NCBI GenBank assembly: GCA_963676095.1 | Contig: OY781040.1 | Span: 3,968,001 to 4,032,000, forward strand | Direction: 5' to 3' | Length of the DNA stretch: 64,000 nucleotides | Source: G963676095 sp963676095 | Lineage (GTDB): Bacteria > Bacteroidota > Bacteroidia > Bacteroidales > Prolixibacteraceae | Shown here: piece after piece, positions 9,479 to 18,376 of the stretch | Layout of the letters: each line of letters opens with the position of its first letter | Position numbering within the stretch: the first letter of the stretch is position 1 | The notes under the pieces: model-generated | Databases searched by the model: none | Seen by the model: the letters and a program-made list of their open reading frames with translations, nothing else | Told to the model about the DNA's origin: nothing | Translations under genes and position numbers: made by a program

Positions 9479-10133
9479 ATTTAAACCGGGCTTTATTAGT
9501 AATATCTCGTAACGCGATTTTACCCTTAGCCGGATTAAAACTTTTTTTTAAGATCAAAGCAAATAGGATCAGGTCATCAAATTTTTCATTTTTGAGTTTG
9601 TCCCGAAGGAAGCGGAGGGAAGCAGAGAGATGGGCTTCTACCGTTTTGACGGCAAGATTCAGCATTTTAGCAATTTCTTTTGTCGAGTATCCTTGCAGCT
9701 TTCGAAGTTCCAGAATCTCTTTTTGCCTTGGAGGAAGTTGCCCGATCAGCTGGGTAATGTATTCGAGAAGTGAATGATAGTTGAGTGAGTTGCATGTATG
9801 GTCGTCGAAATCGAAAATCTCGCTTGTTAAATTATGTTTAAGCTCGTCATCTTTTATTTTTTTTATCCAGCTTTTCCGGATAAAGTTAAAGGCAATTTTA
9901 AAGATGTAGGCATGAAGTGAAAGTGCCGGGTTGATATTTTCCCTGTTTTCCCAGACTTTGAGGAATGTTTCCTGAACAATTTCTTCTGCTTCTTTTCCAG
10001 TCTTCAGATAACCAAGTGCGAAAAAGTACAATCTCTGACTATATAAGAGAAACAAGGAATTGAATGCTTTCCAATCCCCCTTCTTCAGTCTTAAGATAAG
10101 GCCTTCTTCTATATCAATCTTTTTTCCTGACAA
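9468..10133 (-). CDS. ECF sigma-70 factor (PUL1)
   Basis: Extracytoplasmic-function sigma factor expected to transcribe the adjacent susCD operon when released by FecR. Region 2 is visible at about 10-85 (FNSLFLLYSQRLYFFALGYL, then EEIVQETFLKVWENR) and region 4 at about 135-195 (LPPRQKEILELRKLQG, then the helix-turn-helix STKEIAKMLNLAVKTVEAHL). No extra domains are present. The 3' end overlaps fecR. A TATCTTTG box lies 24 bases upstream of the start codon, consistent with housekeeping-sigma transcription of the regulator pair. Confidence 0.94.
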   Translation of the reverse strand: MSGKKIDIEEGLILRLKKGDWKAFNSLFLLYSQRLYFFALGYLKTGKEAEEIVQETFLKVWENRENINPALSLHAYIFKIAFNFIRKSWIKKIKDDELKHNLTSEIFDFDDHTCNSLNYHSLLEYITQLIGQLPPRQKEILELRKLQGYSTKEIAKMLNLAVKTVEAHLSASLRFLRDKLKNEKFDDLILFALILKKSFNPAKGKIALRDITNKARFKYER

Positions 10134-10156
10134 CGGTTTTGTATTTAGGTCAGAAA

Positions 10157-10164
10157 CAAAGATA
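10157..10164 (-). promoter_or_regulatory. Bacteroidota -7 box for the PUL1 sigma gene
   Basis: The minus strand reads TATCTTTG here, matching TAnnTTTG. It would place the transcript start about 15-18 bases before the ATG. No TTG was found at the -33 position. Confidence 0.5.
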
Positions 10165-10242
10165 AGAGAATTCAGGAATAATAATCAGATGTTTTCTCGG
10201 GCCTGATCCTGATATTTTTTAGCGACTGGTCTGATAATGCAA

Positions 10243-10280
10243 ACGGTGCACCGCTGTCCTTTTAACATCCGGTACACCGT
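10243..10280. repeat. Inverted repeat between GIN gene and ECF gene
   Basis: ACGGTGCACCG (10243-10253) and CGGTACACCGT (10270-10280) are inverted copies with one wobble difference, separated by 16 bases. It lies after the GIN-domain operon start-to-end boundary and upstream of the PUL1 sigma gene. No U-run follows on the minus strand, so it could be an operator or a transcript-stabilising stem. Confidence 0.45.
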
Positions 10281-10355
10281 GATACACTGATTCACTTAGT
10301 CGAACTCAATATGGGTGTTGGTTTTGGGAATATCGTCGGATTAACGAGGTTGTTA

Positions 10356-11078
10356 TTAACGTCCTTTTACATCACCACCGCTTGATTCATTAATATCCTT
10401 ATACTGGGGATTCCCGTAATAGCTGACGTCTCCGCCACTGCTGGCCCTGGCTTTGAGCGATCCGCTTACATTAACTATTGCATCCGATCCGCTGGAAGCG
10501 CTTACTTCGCAATCCTTTGACGCTAGTTTTCCGCAATTCAGGTCACTTCCGCTTGAGGAATCGGCCCATAGGGAAACGGTTTTACCGGAGACAGAGGCAT
10601 CCGATCCGCTGCTTGTGCTGATACTGACCGACTCAGCAGTCAGGTCGTCTATTTTCAAATCTGATCCGCTGCTGCAATCAAACGAGATATCTTTCAGCTT
10701 AAACGGGTTTTGGGAATAAACATCCGAACCTGCTGATGCGCCTAACTTTGTCAGGTCGTCGAAAGTGACATAAACTTTTCTTACCTTTTTCCATGTCAGA
10801 TTGCCCCAGTTTGTCCGGTTTTTCATATAAATTTTCAAAGTGCCGTTTTCAACTTCGGTAACAATCCGGTCGATGATATCCGGATCTGCTTCTACTGTCA
10901 CTTCCTCCGGGGTGCCTTGGGTCAGGTAGAGATCTATCCCGCTGCTAACCGAGATTTTATCAAACGAAGCAACATTTCGTTTTTGGCTCATTGTTTTATC
11001 CTGGGCTGCACTAACGCTTAACGTTAGTCCAGCCAGGAGAATTAAAAAAAGGAGATTTCTGTTTTTAATTGTTTTCAT
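10356..11078 (-). CDS. GIN-domain (DUF2807) secreted protein
   Basis: Secreted protein of the GIN-domain (DUF2807, putative auto-transporter adhesin head) family; its biochemical role is unknown. Seen: a signal peptide (about 1-24), an N-terminal strand region (FDKISVSSGIDLYLTQG, a conserved family opening) and a C-terminal parallel beta-helix built from repeated S-S-G-S/G turns (SSGSD occurs several times, ending ESSGGDVKGR). It is 240 aa with no membrane anchor after the signal. It follows a second GIN gene by 22 bases, so the two are probably co-transcribed. The neighbour carries a lipobox while this one does not, suggesting one anchored and one soluble partner. Confidence 0.85.
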   Translation of the reverse strand: MKTIKNRNLLFLILLAGLTLSVSAAQDKTMSQKRNVASFDKISVSSGIDLYLTQGTPEEVTVEADPDIIDRIVTEVENGTLKIYMKNRTNWGNLTWKKVRKVYVTFDDLTKLGASAGSDVYSQNPFKLKDISFDCSSGSDLKIDDLTAESVSISTSSGSDASVSGKTVSLWADSSSGSDLNCGKLASKDCEVSASSGSDAIVNVSGSLKARASSGGDVSYYGNPQYKDINESSGGDVKGR

Positions 11079-11100
11079 TGCTTATGTTGTTGTATTCTGT

Positions 11101-11814
11101 TCAGTCTTTTTTAACGGCCCCGCCGGATGATGTATTAATGTTTATTTTTTCAGGATCGCCGGTATAGTAAATATGTCCGCCACTGGAGGCACTTGCGTCA
11201 AGATCATTTTTTACCCAAGTCCAGATATGTGCCCCGCTTGAAACATTGGCAGTACATGTTACAGCTTCGAGATCTTTCCCTTTTAAATGTGCTCCTGATG
11301 AAGCTTTAAGCTCTGCATATACCGTTTTTCCTTTGAGCTCAACCTGTGCCCCTGAAGAACTGCGCCCGCTAAAATGTTCCGCATCGACTTCGAGGTGTTG
11401 CCGGGCACCTGAAGAAGCCGCGATTTCAAGTGATTTTGAATGGATAATTCCCAATGAACTTAAGCTTGACCCGGAAGTTGATCTTAACTCTGTTAACTTT
11501 GAAAAGTGGACAGTTACTTTTCTTGATCTGGCCCAGTGTATTTGTTTATCGGAACGTATTTCCAGAGTTTCACCATCCAGTTCTGTTTTTATAGTTGTGT
11601 GGAGGTTTTCATCGGCTTCGACGACCACGTATTCTACAGAATCCGGGATAAGGAAAACGTCCAGTCCGGTCGATGTTTTTATTTTGTCAAAACCGGTAAT
11701 ATTCCTTCTTTCATCTGTCACTTCTCCATTCCCCTTTATCGATGGTCCGAGGATACAGCCGGGAGTGGAGAATAAGACTGCAATGAAAATAATGACGGAA
11801 AATAGTTGCTTCAT
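11101..11814 (-). CDS. GIN-domain (DUF2807) lipoprotein
   Basis: Second GIN-domain protein, 237 aa, with a lipoprotein signal ending STPGC (Cys20). The family opening FDKIKTSTGLDVFLIPD is followed by a beta-helix with regularly spaced SSGA/SSGG turns (SSGARQHL, SSGAQVEL, SSGAHLKG, SSGAHIWT, SSGGHIYY). Function is unknown; in this family envelope-associated roles are assumed but not shown. It is the first gene of a two-gene operon and is probably a paralogue of its downstream neighbour. The repeats are protein repeats and are not a DNA array. Confidence 0.85.
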   Translation of the reverse strand: MKQLFSVIIFIAVLFSTPGCILGPSIKGNGEVTDERRNITGFDKIKTSTGLDVFLIPDSVEYVVVEADENLHTTIKTELDGETLEIRSDKQIHWARSRKVTVHFSKLTELRSTSGSSLSSLGIIHSKSLEIAASSGARQHLEVDAEHFSGRSSSGAQVELKGKTVYAELKASSGAHLKGKDLEAVTCTANVSSGAHIWTWVKNDLDASASSGGHIYYTGDPEKININTSSGGAVKKD

Positions 11815-11933
11815 GCTTCTGTGGTTTTATTAAATGACGCTGTTATGATTGAATTGTTACACGAATTTCGGATGTTTTGAAAAAAAAAGCATATCCCTTT
11901 CGTTAAACCGAAGTTTTTTACCGGTAAACGGGC

Positions 11934-11960
11934 AAAAAAAAAGCCGGCAGTTAGCCGGCA
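11934..11960 (-). terminator. Intrinsic terminator of the Spy-like gene
   Basis: GCCGGC (11943-11948) and GCCGGC (11954-11959) form a 6-bp GC stem with a 5-base loop. On the minus strand it is followed by a run of nine T (11934-11942). It lies 21 bases after the stop of the Spy/CpxP-like gene and separates it from the GIN operon. Confidence 0.85.
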
Positions 11961-11980
11961 TCTTTTCAAACCAATGAATA

Positions 11981-12484
11981 TTAAATCTGGTCATCCCTGA
12001 AACCCGGAAGTGCCTGTCCTTCCCTGGGGCCCCGGTCATGACCTCTTTCAGTCCCTTTCATTCCGGGGAAATGCTGCATCTGTAATTTTTGTTCGTCCGT
12101 AAGGTACGACATGATTTCAACACGTTCTTTAGCCTTTATTTTTGCCAGCTGGTTTTCAACATCACTTATTTTGTCAATGTTGGCATAGATGGCATTCATG
12201 TCGGGTTTGTCGGCATTCATAAGAGTTTGTTGATGAGCTTTCAGCTCCCTGAGCTGGTCGTGGAGCGGTTGGGCTTCTTTCATGTTTTTTAATCTGATTG
12301 TTTTGAATGCTTCTTTCTGCTCTTCGGTAAACAGGTTATCATGTTTAAACCCAGGTTTCCCATTTTCTGCCATTTGTTTGTGCCTTGGCTGCAATTGTTT
12401 GTCCTGATTCTGTTTCTGTGCGAAACTTGTTACTGCCAGGCACATCGCCAGAGCTAATACTGAAAAAAAAGATGTAATTTTCAT
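11981..12484 (-). CDS. Spy/CpxP-like periplasmic protein
   Basis: Small secreted helical protein of the Spy/CpxP/ZraP (LTXXQ-like) type, 167 aa. Seen: a signal peptide cleaved after SFA (about residue 22), a charged helical body with LFTEEQKEAF and YLTDEQKLQM, the paired helix motifs of this family (T-x-E-Q-K and T-D-E-Q-K), and a His/Gly/Arg-rich tail. Members bind unfolded proteins or metals in the periplasm; which applies here is unknown. It is monocistronic by position: the terminator follows directly, and the pantothenate kinase stop is 170 bases upstream. Confidence 0.75.
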   Translation of the reverse strand: MKITSFFSVLALAMCLAVTSFAQKQNQDKQLQPRHKQMAENGKPGFKHDNLFTEEQKEAFKTIRLKNMKEAQPLHDQLRELKAHQQTLMNADKPDMNAIYANIDKISDVENQLAKIKAKERVEIMSYLTDEQKLQMQHFPGMKGTERGHDRGPREGQALPGFRDDQI

Positions 12485-12656
12485 GTGCTTGTTTTTTAGT
12501 TTTTAAAATACTTCCTGAATCTTTCAGGATAATTAAATTTCAGTATAAAAACACTCCGCGGATTATTTTATTTTCTGTTGTTTATATTTCTTAGACATAA
12601 AGCATCAATCCGGGTTTAACGGGCACGATGAATTTTTACACTTTTTAAGGAAATGA

Positions 12657-13421
12657 TTAGAGAAAAAGGTTGCCGATAATGGTTAACCCTTCAAGGGTAA
12701 GGTTCTCCTCAATGTGATCGATCGATGAAAAATGTGCAGCAAAAACGCCGGAAAGTCCTCCTGTTGCAATTGTAGTAATTTTTTGCTTAAGTTCTTCCTC
12801 TGTTTTTCGAATAATGCGGTCAACCAGGCCGCTGTACCCTATCATGACCCCGGATTGGATAGCATGCACCGTATTTTTGCCCAGAACAGAGGGTGGAGGT
12901 ATAAGTTGTACGTGAGGAAGTTGGGCCGTATTGCCTGCCAGCGCTTTAATAGCTGTTTTGAGACCAGGAGCTATCGAGACACCAAGGATCTCTCCATCTT
13001 CCGATATTGTTGTAAATGTCAGCGCAGTCCCGAAGTCGATCACCATGCATGGTTTGCTGAATTTTGTAAATGCAGCTGTAGCATTGGCGACCAGATCGGA
13101 CCCAATTTCGTAAGGATTGAGTATTTTTAGGGGCAAACGGCTGTATATGTCCGGACATACCATGATGATCCTTGCTTTAAGGAAAACGGGCAGCATTGAT
13201 TCAAACTCCCTGTTCAGAGAAGGAACCACGCTGCTTAACACGACCAGTTCCACGTTTGAGATGTCTATCCTGCTACTGTTTAACAATGACCTGAATATAA
13301 CTTCATATTCATCGGCGGTCTTTTGAGGATCAGTCTGGATACGCCATACATTCAGCCATTCATTTTGGTGATAAATACCGAAAACAACATTCGTATTTCC
13401 AATGTCGATAGCAAGGATCAT
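12657..13421 (-). CDS. coaX: Type III pantothenate kinase
   Basis: Phosphorylates pantothenate in the first step of coenzyme A synthesis. The 254-aa length and ASKHA-fold motifs fit CoaX: the N-terminal phosphate loop AIDIGNTNVVFGI, the DFGTALTFTTI segment near residue 125, and the C-terminal ATGGLSGVFA adenosine-binding loop. No type I/II CoaA P-loop is present. It lies downstream of the S41 protease gene with a 127-bp gap that contains a hairpin, so it may have its own promoter. A cytoplasmic housekeeping enzyme. Confidence 0.95.
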   Translation of the reverse strand: MILAIDIGNTNVVFGIYHQNEWLNVWRIQTDPQKTADEYEVIFRSLLNSSRIDISNVELVVLSSVVPSLNREFESMLPVFLKARIIMVCPDIYSRLPLKILNPYEIGSDLVANATAAFTKFSKPCMVIDFGTALTFTTISEDGEILGVSIAPGLKTAIKALAGNTAQLPHVQLIPPPSVLGKNTVHAIQSGVMIGYSGLVDRIIRKTEEELKQKITTIATGGLSGVFAAHFSSIDHIEENLTLEGLTIIGNLFL

Positions 13422-13449
13422 CGTTATAGCTCTGTTTTTTAAACTAATA

Positions 13450-13474
13450 ACTGCAACCGGAAATCCCGGTTGCA
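13450..13474 (-). terminator. Hairpin between S41 protease and coaX
   Basis: CTGCAACCGG (13450-13459) pairs perfectly with CCGGTTGCAG (13465-13474) around a 5-base loop. It follows the protease stop codon on the minus strand. The downstream T content is modest (TTATTAGTTT), so it may be a weak terminator that limits read-through into coaX. Confidence 0.6.
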
Positions 13475-13548
13475 GTATTCTTATGAAAATAAGATGATAT
13501 TCTTAAATTAATAATTTCCGGGTAGAAGGCTGTGAGTGGTGCCGGAAA

Positions 13549-15285
13549 CTAGTTGTATGTTCCGTAAAGACCAGATGCCTCCTGATCCTGGTCTGCTTTT
13601 TTCTTGTTCAAGGAAATAACTTTTCCAGGAGCGAAAACAGCAGATATTGTTGCCGGTTCAGACAGCACTTCCTTGGCCTTTTCTATTCCTTTATCCGATT
13701 TTATTGATGCTTCTATTGCTCCCTTCTGGTAATAGTAGCGCGAAACGATTTCGTCGCTGAGCATTTCTTTTACTTCGTCGTTAAATTGTGTGAGGTCTTT
13801 ATTTAGTTCATGACCTACTTTTGCCCTCAGGTCTTTAAATTCAGTTTCCGCTACGTCATAATATTTTTCTTCTTTAGCCGTTTCTTCCAGTTCATCGAGT
13901 TGCTTTTCTGTTTCAGATTCATAGGTGAAATTTTTTTCCTTCAGATAATCCCTGAATTCACTGAAGATATCGTTGGTAACTTTAAAATTTTCGGGGCTGG
14001 GTATCGATTCGTGCGTAGCTGCATAATGTGTTGCGAAATCGAAATACATGTAATCGTTAACCAGATGGACACTCAGGCTGCTCAGGCGGTCAAGGTCAAT
14101 TTTTATGTCCGGCACAATGCCTCCGCCATCATATACTTTGCGGCCTTTCTTGGTCGTAAATTCTGATATCAGTGAATCGGGAACAGTACCGACACTTCCA
14201 TCCGGGTTCCGGTGAGAATAGTCAAGTGCCTGGATACATCTTCCGCTCGGGATATAATATTTTGCTGTCGTTACCTTTAGTTTGGCATTATAACTCAGGT
14301 CCCGGGTCGTCTGGACCAACCCCTTGCCAAATGTCCGGCTGCCTATAATCACGGCCCTGTCGAGGTCCTGCAGTGCCCCGGATACGATTTCAGAAGCAGA
14401 TGCCGAGCCCCGGTTAACCAACACGGCAATTGGCATAACTGTATCTACCGGCTGTTCTGTGGCCTTGTATACCTGGTCCCACTGTTTTACTTTCCCCCGG
14501 GTGCTTACTACCTCTTCACCCTTTGGAACGAAAATATTTACCACTTTTACGGCTTCGTTTAAAAGTCCGCCGGGATTTGACCGAAGGTCGAGTATCAGTG
14601 CTTTTGCACCTTTTTGGTCTTTTAGTTCGGTGAAAATTTTCCTGACTTCGTCCCCGCAGTCCGCTGTGAAATTTGACAGCCGTATATAGCCCGTTTTATC
14701 GTCCAGCATACCGTAATACGGAACCGGATCGATTTGTATTTTTTCCCTGGTAATGTCCACGTCAAAAGGCTTCTTTTCTTCCGGGCGTTTTATTTTTACT
14801 TTGATAACTTCATTTGCAGGCCCCTTCAGAAGATTGCTTACATCTTCTGTTGACATCTTTTCTGTCTGTTTTCCACCTACTTCCAGGATGATATCCCCTG
14901 CTTTCAATCCTGCTTTTTGAGCCGGAAAACCTTCATAAGGTTCGGCAATAATAATATTATCATTGTGCTTGCTGATCAATGCACCGATACCGGCATATTC
15001 TCCTGTCGTCATGAAATTGAAATCATCCATCTCCGATTCAGGAATGTAGTTGGTATAGGGATCCAACGATTCGAGCATTTTATCAATGCTGGTCTTTATC
15101 AGCTCACTAGGATTGATGTCATCCACATAAAACAGATTCAATTCGCGAATGAGCGTATAATAGATGTCAAGGTTTTTATCTATTTGAAATAGCTTTTCGT
15201 CTCGGGTAAAGCTCGTTACTGCAAGTGAGAGTACCAGCAGAACTGCTGCTACAATGCCGATTCTTTTTACTTTTTTATTCTTCAT
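13549..15285 (-). CDS. C-terminal processing peptidase, S41 family
   Basis: Periplasmic or membrane-anchored serine protease of the tail-specific (CtpA/Prc) family that trims or degrades envelope proteins. Seen: an N-terminal membrane/signal segment (about 9-25), a PDZ domain (about 95-175, with GIGALISK and AGLKAGDIILEVGG), then the S41 domain (about 195-385) with LRSNPGGLL, the NRGSASASE nucleophile loop (Ser296) and FGKG (Lys321). The C-terminal ~190 residues are charged and helical, as in Bacteroidota members, and include KAKEVLSEP. Both catalytic residues are intact. Substrates are unknown. First gene of a minus-strand run leading to coaX. Confidence 0.94.
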   Translation of the reverse strand: MKNKKVKRIGIVAAVLLVLSLAVTSFTRDEKLFQIDKNLDIYYTLIRELNLFYVDDINPSELIKTSIDKMLESLDPYTNYIPESEMDDFNFMTTGEYAGIGALISKHNDNIIIAEPYEGFPAQKAGLKAGDIILEVGGKQTEKMSTEDVSNLLKGPANEVIKVKIKRPEEKKPFDVDITREKIQIDPVPYYGMLDDKTGYIRLSNFTADCGDEVRKIFTELKDQKGAKALILDLRSNPGGLLNEAVKVVNIFVPKGEEVVSTRGKVKQWDQVYKATEQPVDTVMPIAVLVNRGSASASEIVSGALQDLDRAVIIGSRTFGKGLVQTTRDLSYNAKLKVTTAKYYIPSGRCIQALDYSHRNPDGSVGTVPDSLISEFTTKKGRKVYDGGGIVPDIKIDLDRLSSLSVHLVNDYMYFDFATHYAATHESIPSPENFKVTNDIFSEFRDYLKEKNFTYESETEKQLDELEETAKEEKYYDVAETEFKDLRAKVGHELNKDLTQFNDEVKEMLSDEIVSRYYYQKGAIEASIKSDKGIEKAKEVLSEPATISAVFAPGKVISLNKKKADQDQEASGLYGTYN

Positions 15286-15775
15286 TATATACGATGTGAA
15301 TTACAATTTTTCTGTTATAAAATTATGATCTGTTTCGCCAGTAGTCTATTGTCCCTCTGAGAGAAATAGCATTTTAGTTATATTCTCCTTCTCCTTGTTT
15401 TATCAGGAAAAGAGAAAACAAAAATAATAAAGCTTTGCTTAAAAGCAGGTTCCATGAGAAGAGAATTAGTTAATTAATCTTAATTCTGTCTGAAAAAATA
15501 AAAAACGGCTGGTTCTTCCTGTTTTATTTAAACAGGGTAACTGCCTGTTGGCTGGGGGGGATTGATTTACCTGTTCCGGTGAACAACAATTGTACAGTGG
15601 CACTTCAGAAAGGATTTGATCCGGGATTCTCAATAGGAAATAAGCTGCCGTTTATGTCCCTGTTGGTAGTGTAATATGAAAAGATTATTCATTTTTGACA
15701 GGTTCCTGACAACTGTAAGCAATTCCGGAATTTTTTTTTGTTTATTTTAAGGAAAAATCTTTAATAAAGTCGGAC
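15286..15775. other. Divergent intergenic region, protease/transporter
   Basis: 490 bases without a gene between divergent transcription units. It holds a minus-strand TATTTTTG box at 15419-15426 that could serve the protease gene with a ~130-nt leader, and a short hairpin AACAGG/CCTGTT (15531-15536 with 15544-15549). No clear plus-strand promoter for the transporter was found. No conserved RNA family was recognised. Confidence 0.4.
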
Positions 15776-17224
15776 ATGCAGTTTTTGAAGGTATTTAAAA
15801 AATATCCGGGCACCTTCTGGGCCTCAAATACAATTGAATTATTTGAACGTTGGGCGTGGTACGGATTTTATATGGCTTTTGCCCTTTTTCTTGTGAACTC
15901 GAAAGATACCGGGGCCCTTGGATTTACTCAGGAACAAAAAGGATTGATCATGGGTACCGGTTCCATGTTGCTCTATTTCCTCCCGGTAATTACCGGGGCT
16001 ATAGCTGATAAGGTCGGGTATAAAAGAATTTTGTTGCTTTCTTTTACCATTTATATAACCGGGTATTATATGATCCGGAGTTTTCACAGTTTTGAAATGG
16101 TCTTTTTTGCATTTGTATGGACTTGCGTCGGAGGAGCCTTCTTCAAACCGATCATTTCAGCAATGGTTGCACGTACTACCAATGAGAAAACCGCATCAAT
16201 CGGGTTTGGAATATTTTATATGATGATAAACATCGGGGGTTTTATAGGTCCCTTTATTGCAGGGATTATCCTGAATAAGAGCTGGAACTATGTTTTTTAT
16301 ATGTCGATGATAACCATTGGGGTCAATTACCTGATAACCCTGGTTTTTTTTAAGGAACCTGTTGTGAAGAAGAAAGATGAGGGATTAGGAAAAGGCATAA
16401 GACAGGCTTTCAGAAATATCGGGATTACCCTGATGGATTGGAAATACCTGCTTTTTCTGATCATTATGATCATGTTTTGGACAGCTTTTAACCAGCTTTA
16501 CTATTCCTTCCCAGTATTTGTCGACTCATGGGTTGATACTTCTGTTGTCTACAGGGGTATCCATTCTGTTTTTCCCTGGCTGGCCGACAGTATTGCTACC
16601 GGGGAGGGGACAATATCGGCCGTAACAATGAGCAGTATGGACAGCTTTTTTATTATTGTTTTTCAGCTGTTGGTTTCTACTTTGGTTATGCGTTTCCGGC
16701 CCCTGTATGCTATGATGGGGGGTATTCTTGTTTTGGCCGGAGGCCTGAACCTGATGTTTTCGTACCAGAGCGGATGGTTAGTTTTGCTGGGTGTTTTAAT
16801 ATTCAGCCTGGGCGAAATGGGGAGTTCTCCCAAATTTACCGAGTATGTGGGAAGTATTGCTCCATCCGATAAAAAGGCACTATACATGGGAACTTCGTTT
16901 CTGCCTATTGCTGCGGCACATCAGCTGGCGGGCTGGATTTCAGGTTCACCTTATGAACATGTAGCCGATAAATTGTTTTTGTTGAAAAAGGAATTGGTTG
17001 TGAGGGGAATTTCTCTTCCCGAGATCTCGGATACATTTTCGAAGAATGATTTTTTTCATCAGGCTGCCATCAAGCTTGGTATGAATGATCAGCAACTGAC
17101 CGGCTATTTGTGGGATACGTACCATCCTCAGCACATTTGGCTTTTGTTTTCAGGAGTTGCTGTTACTGCGGTTGTTTTGCTGTGGCTTTATAACCGTTTT
17201 ATTTTGAATGAAAGGAAGGTATGA
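15776..17224 (+). CDS. POT/PTR2-like major facilitator transporter
   Basis: Inner-membrane transporter, probably a proton-coupled peptide (POT-type) symporter. The first helix carries ELFERWAWYG (E21, E24, R25, Y29), matching the ExxERF-x-YY proton-coupling motif of the POT family, and the loop after helix 2 has the MFS-type DKVGYKRIL. About 12-14 hydrophobic segments are visible across 482 aa. It includes a large loop at 375-440 with charged residues between late helices. It stands alone, ending 141 bases before the DUF177 gene. The substrate is inferred; Bacteroidota homologues are often annotated only as MFS/peptide transporters. Confidence 0.75.
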   Translation: MQFLKVFKKYPGTFWASNTIELFERWAWYGFYMAFALFLVNSKDTGALGFTQEQKGLIMGTGSMLLYFLPVITGAIADKVGYKRILLLSFTIYITGYYMIRSFHSFEMVFFAFVWTCVGGAFFKPIISAMVARTTNEKTASIGFGIFYMMINIGGFIGPFIAGIILNKSWNYVFYMSMITIGVNYLITLVFFKEPVVKKKDEGLGKGIRQAFRNIGITLMDWKYLLFLIIMIMFWTAFNQLYYSFPVFVDSWVDTSVVYRGIHSVFPWLADSIATGEGTISAVTMSSMDSFFIIVFQLLVSTLVMRFRPLYAMMGGILVLAGGLNLMFSYQSGWLVLLGVLIFSLGEMGSSPKFTEYVGSIAPSDKKALYMGTSFLPIAAAHQLAGWISGSPYEHVADKLFLLKKELVVRGISLPEISDTFSKNDFFHQAAIKLGMNDQQLTGYLWDTYHPQHIWLLFSGVAVTAVVLLWLYNRFILNERKV

Positions 17225-17343
17225 CGCTAAATCTATGATCGCAAAATAGTAAATAATCGCATTACAGATAAGTGATCTGGTAAAATAACTAGCTACCAGC
17301 GAGTAAATTTCTTTCAAAATTTTTATCGTTTCTATATTTTTTA

Positions 17344-17351
17344 TACTTTTG
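17344..17351 (+). promoter_or_regulatory. -7 box for the DUF177-rpmF operon
   Basis: TACTTTTG matches TAnnTTTG and would start the transcript near 17358, giving a leader of about 14 nt before the ATG at 17372. No TTG is seen at -33. Confidence 0.5.
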
Positions 17352-17371
17352 CAACACTTTTTTTCGTGGCA

Positions 17372-17905
17372 ATGACAGAGTCGGCAAAATATAATATTGA
17401 ATTCAAAGGGCTTAGCCAGGGTGTTCATGTTTTTGAATACCAGATCGATAAAAAGTTCTTTGAATATTTTTCAGGAGGGATTGCCGATGATGGAAAAGTT
17501 ACAGTAAAAGTGACGTTAGAGAAGCAAAGTGCTTACATGGTGTTGTTGTTTCAGGTCGACGGAAGAGTAAAGGTACAATGTGACCGGTGCCTCGAGGTTT
17601 ATGATCAGCCGGTGAAAAGCGAGAATAAGATTTTCGTGAAGTATGGCGAGGAAAGCTTTAATGAGGGAGACGATGTCATTTGGGTTAGTGTCAATGAGCA
17701 TCAACTCAATGTCGGAAAGTTAATATACGATTTCATTATCCTTTCTATCCCTATCAGGCAGGTACATTCTGAAGACGAAAACGGCAATAGTCTTTGTAAT
17801 CCGGAAATGCTTAAAAAACTTGAAAAACTGTCTTCATCGGTAGGGCAAGGATCAAAAAATGATAGCCGGTGGGACGATTTAAAAAAATTATTGGAAAACG
17901 AATAA
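17372..17905 (+). CDS. DUF177 (YceD-like) protein
   Basis: Cytoplasmic protein of the DUF177/YceD family, which almost always precedes rpmF and is linked in other organisms to 23S rRNA/ribosome assembly. 177 aa from the ATG at 17372; a GTG two codons upstream (17366) is an alternative. Seen: a CDRC motif at about residue 72 and the acidic stretch VKYGEESFNEGDDVIWV; a conserved C-terminal CNPEMLKKLEKL follows. RpmF starts 13 bases downstream, so the two are co-transcribed. The exact biochemical function is not established. Confidence 0.88.
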   Translation: MTESAKYNIEFKGLSQGVHVFEYQIDKKFFEYFSGGIADDGKVTVKVTLEKQSAYMVLLFQVDGRVKVQCDRCLEVYDQPVKSENKIFVKYGEESFNEGDDVIWVSVNEHQLNVGKLIYDFIILSIPIRQVHSEDENGNSLCNPEMLKKLEKLSSSVGQGSKNDSRWDDLKKLLENE

Positions 17906-17918
17906 AGATTAATACAAA

Positions 17919-18104
17919 ATGGCACATCCAAAACACAGACATTCAAAGTCCAGAAGGGATAAAAGAAGAACTCATGACAAGGCTATTCCTGCGACGCTGG
18001 CGACCTGCTCAAATTGTGGAGCTACTGTAAAATATCATACTGTTTGTCCGGAATGCGGGTACTATAGAGGTAAACTTGCGATCGAAAAAGACGTAACGGT
18101 TTAG
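17919..18104 (+). CDS. rpmF: 50S ribosomal protein L32
   Basis: Ribosomal protein bL32, 61 aa, with the basic N-terminus AHPKHRHSKSRRDKRR and a four-cysteine zinc ribbon (CSNC at 30-33, CPEC at 43-46), so this is the zinc-binding form. It is the second gene of the DUF177-rpmF pair. A hairpin/T-run follows. The usual plsX gene between rpmF and fabH is not present here. Confidence 0.97.
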   Translation: MAHPKHRHSKSRRDKRRTHDKAIPATLATCSNCGATVKYHTVCPECGYYRGKLAIEKDVTV

Positions 18105-18122
18105 TTTGTTTTATTATAGTAG

Positions 18123-18196
18123 GCGTGTCCAGAGAATCAAACGTCAGCAGGAATAATAAGCTGCTTAATAGTTTCCGGACACGCTTTCTGTTTTTG
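18123..18196 (+). terminator. Branched terminator after rpmF
   Basis: GCGTGTCC (18123-18130) pairs with GGACACGC (18177-18184), enclosing an inner stem AGCAG/CTGCT (18146-18150 with 18161-18165). TTTCTGTTTTT follows. It is longer than a usual intrinsic terminator, but position and T-run support termination between rpmF and fabH. Confidence 0.65.
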
Positions 18197-18376
18197 CCTA
18201 GTTAAATTTTTGAACATTTTAATTAATTGTTTTAAAATGAGTTAGGCTTATTTTTTTTGTTTTTTTTTGCCTTTAGGTTTTTTCCATCTATCTTTCGCCC
18301 TTCATTTTTACAGGTTAAAAGAAGTTTTTTGATTTCCAGCTATTCGAAGCTGAGCTTATTGATTAAATTATTGATT

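Noticed and set aside
10430..10720. Repeated TCCGATCCGCT-like words that look like a short DNA repeat array
   Set aside because: They encode the SSGSD turns of the GIN beta-helix and are protein repeats, not CRISPR or iterons.
11246..11833. 195-aa plus-strand frame over the GIN lipoprotein
   Set aside because: Antisense of the SSG repeats; no recognisable domain or start context.
18257..18376. 40-residue N-terminal extension of FabH
   Set aside because: Hydrophobic low-complexity frame over T-rich leader; the family starts at the ATG at 18377.
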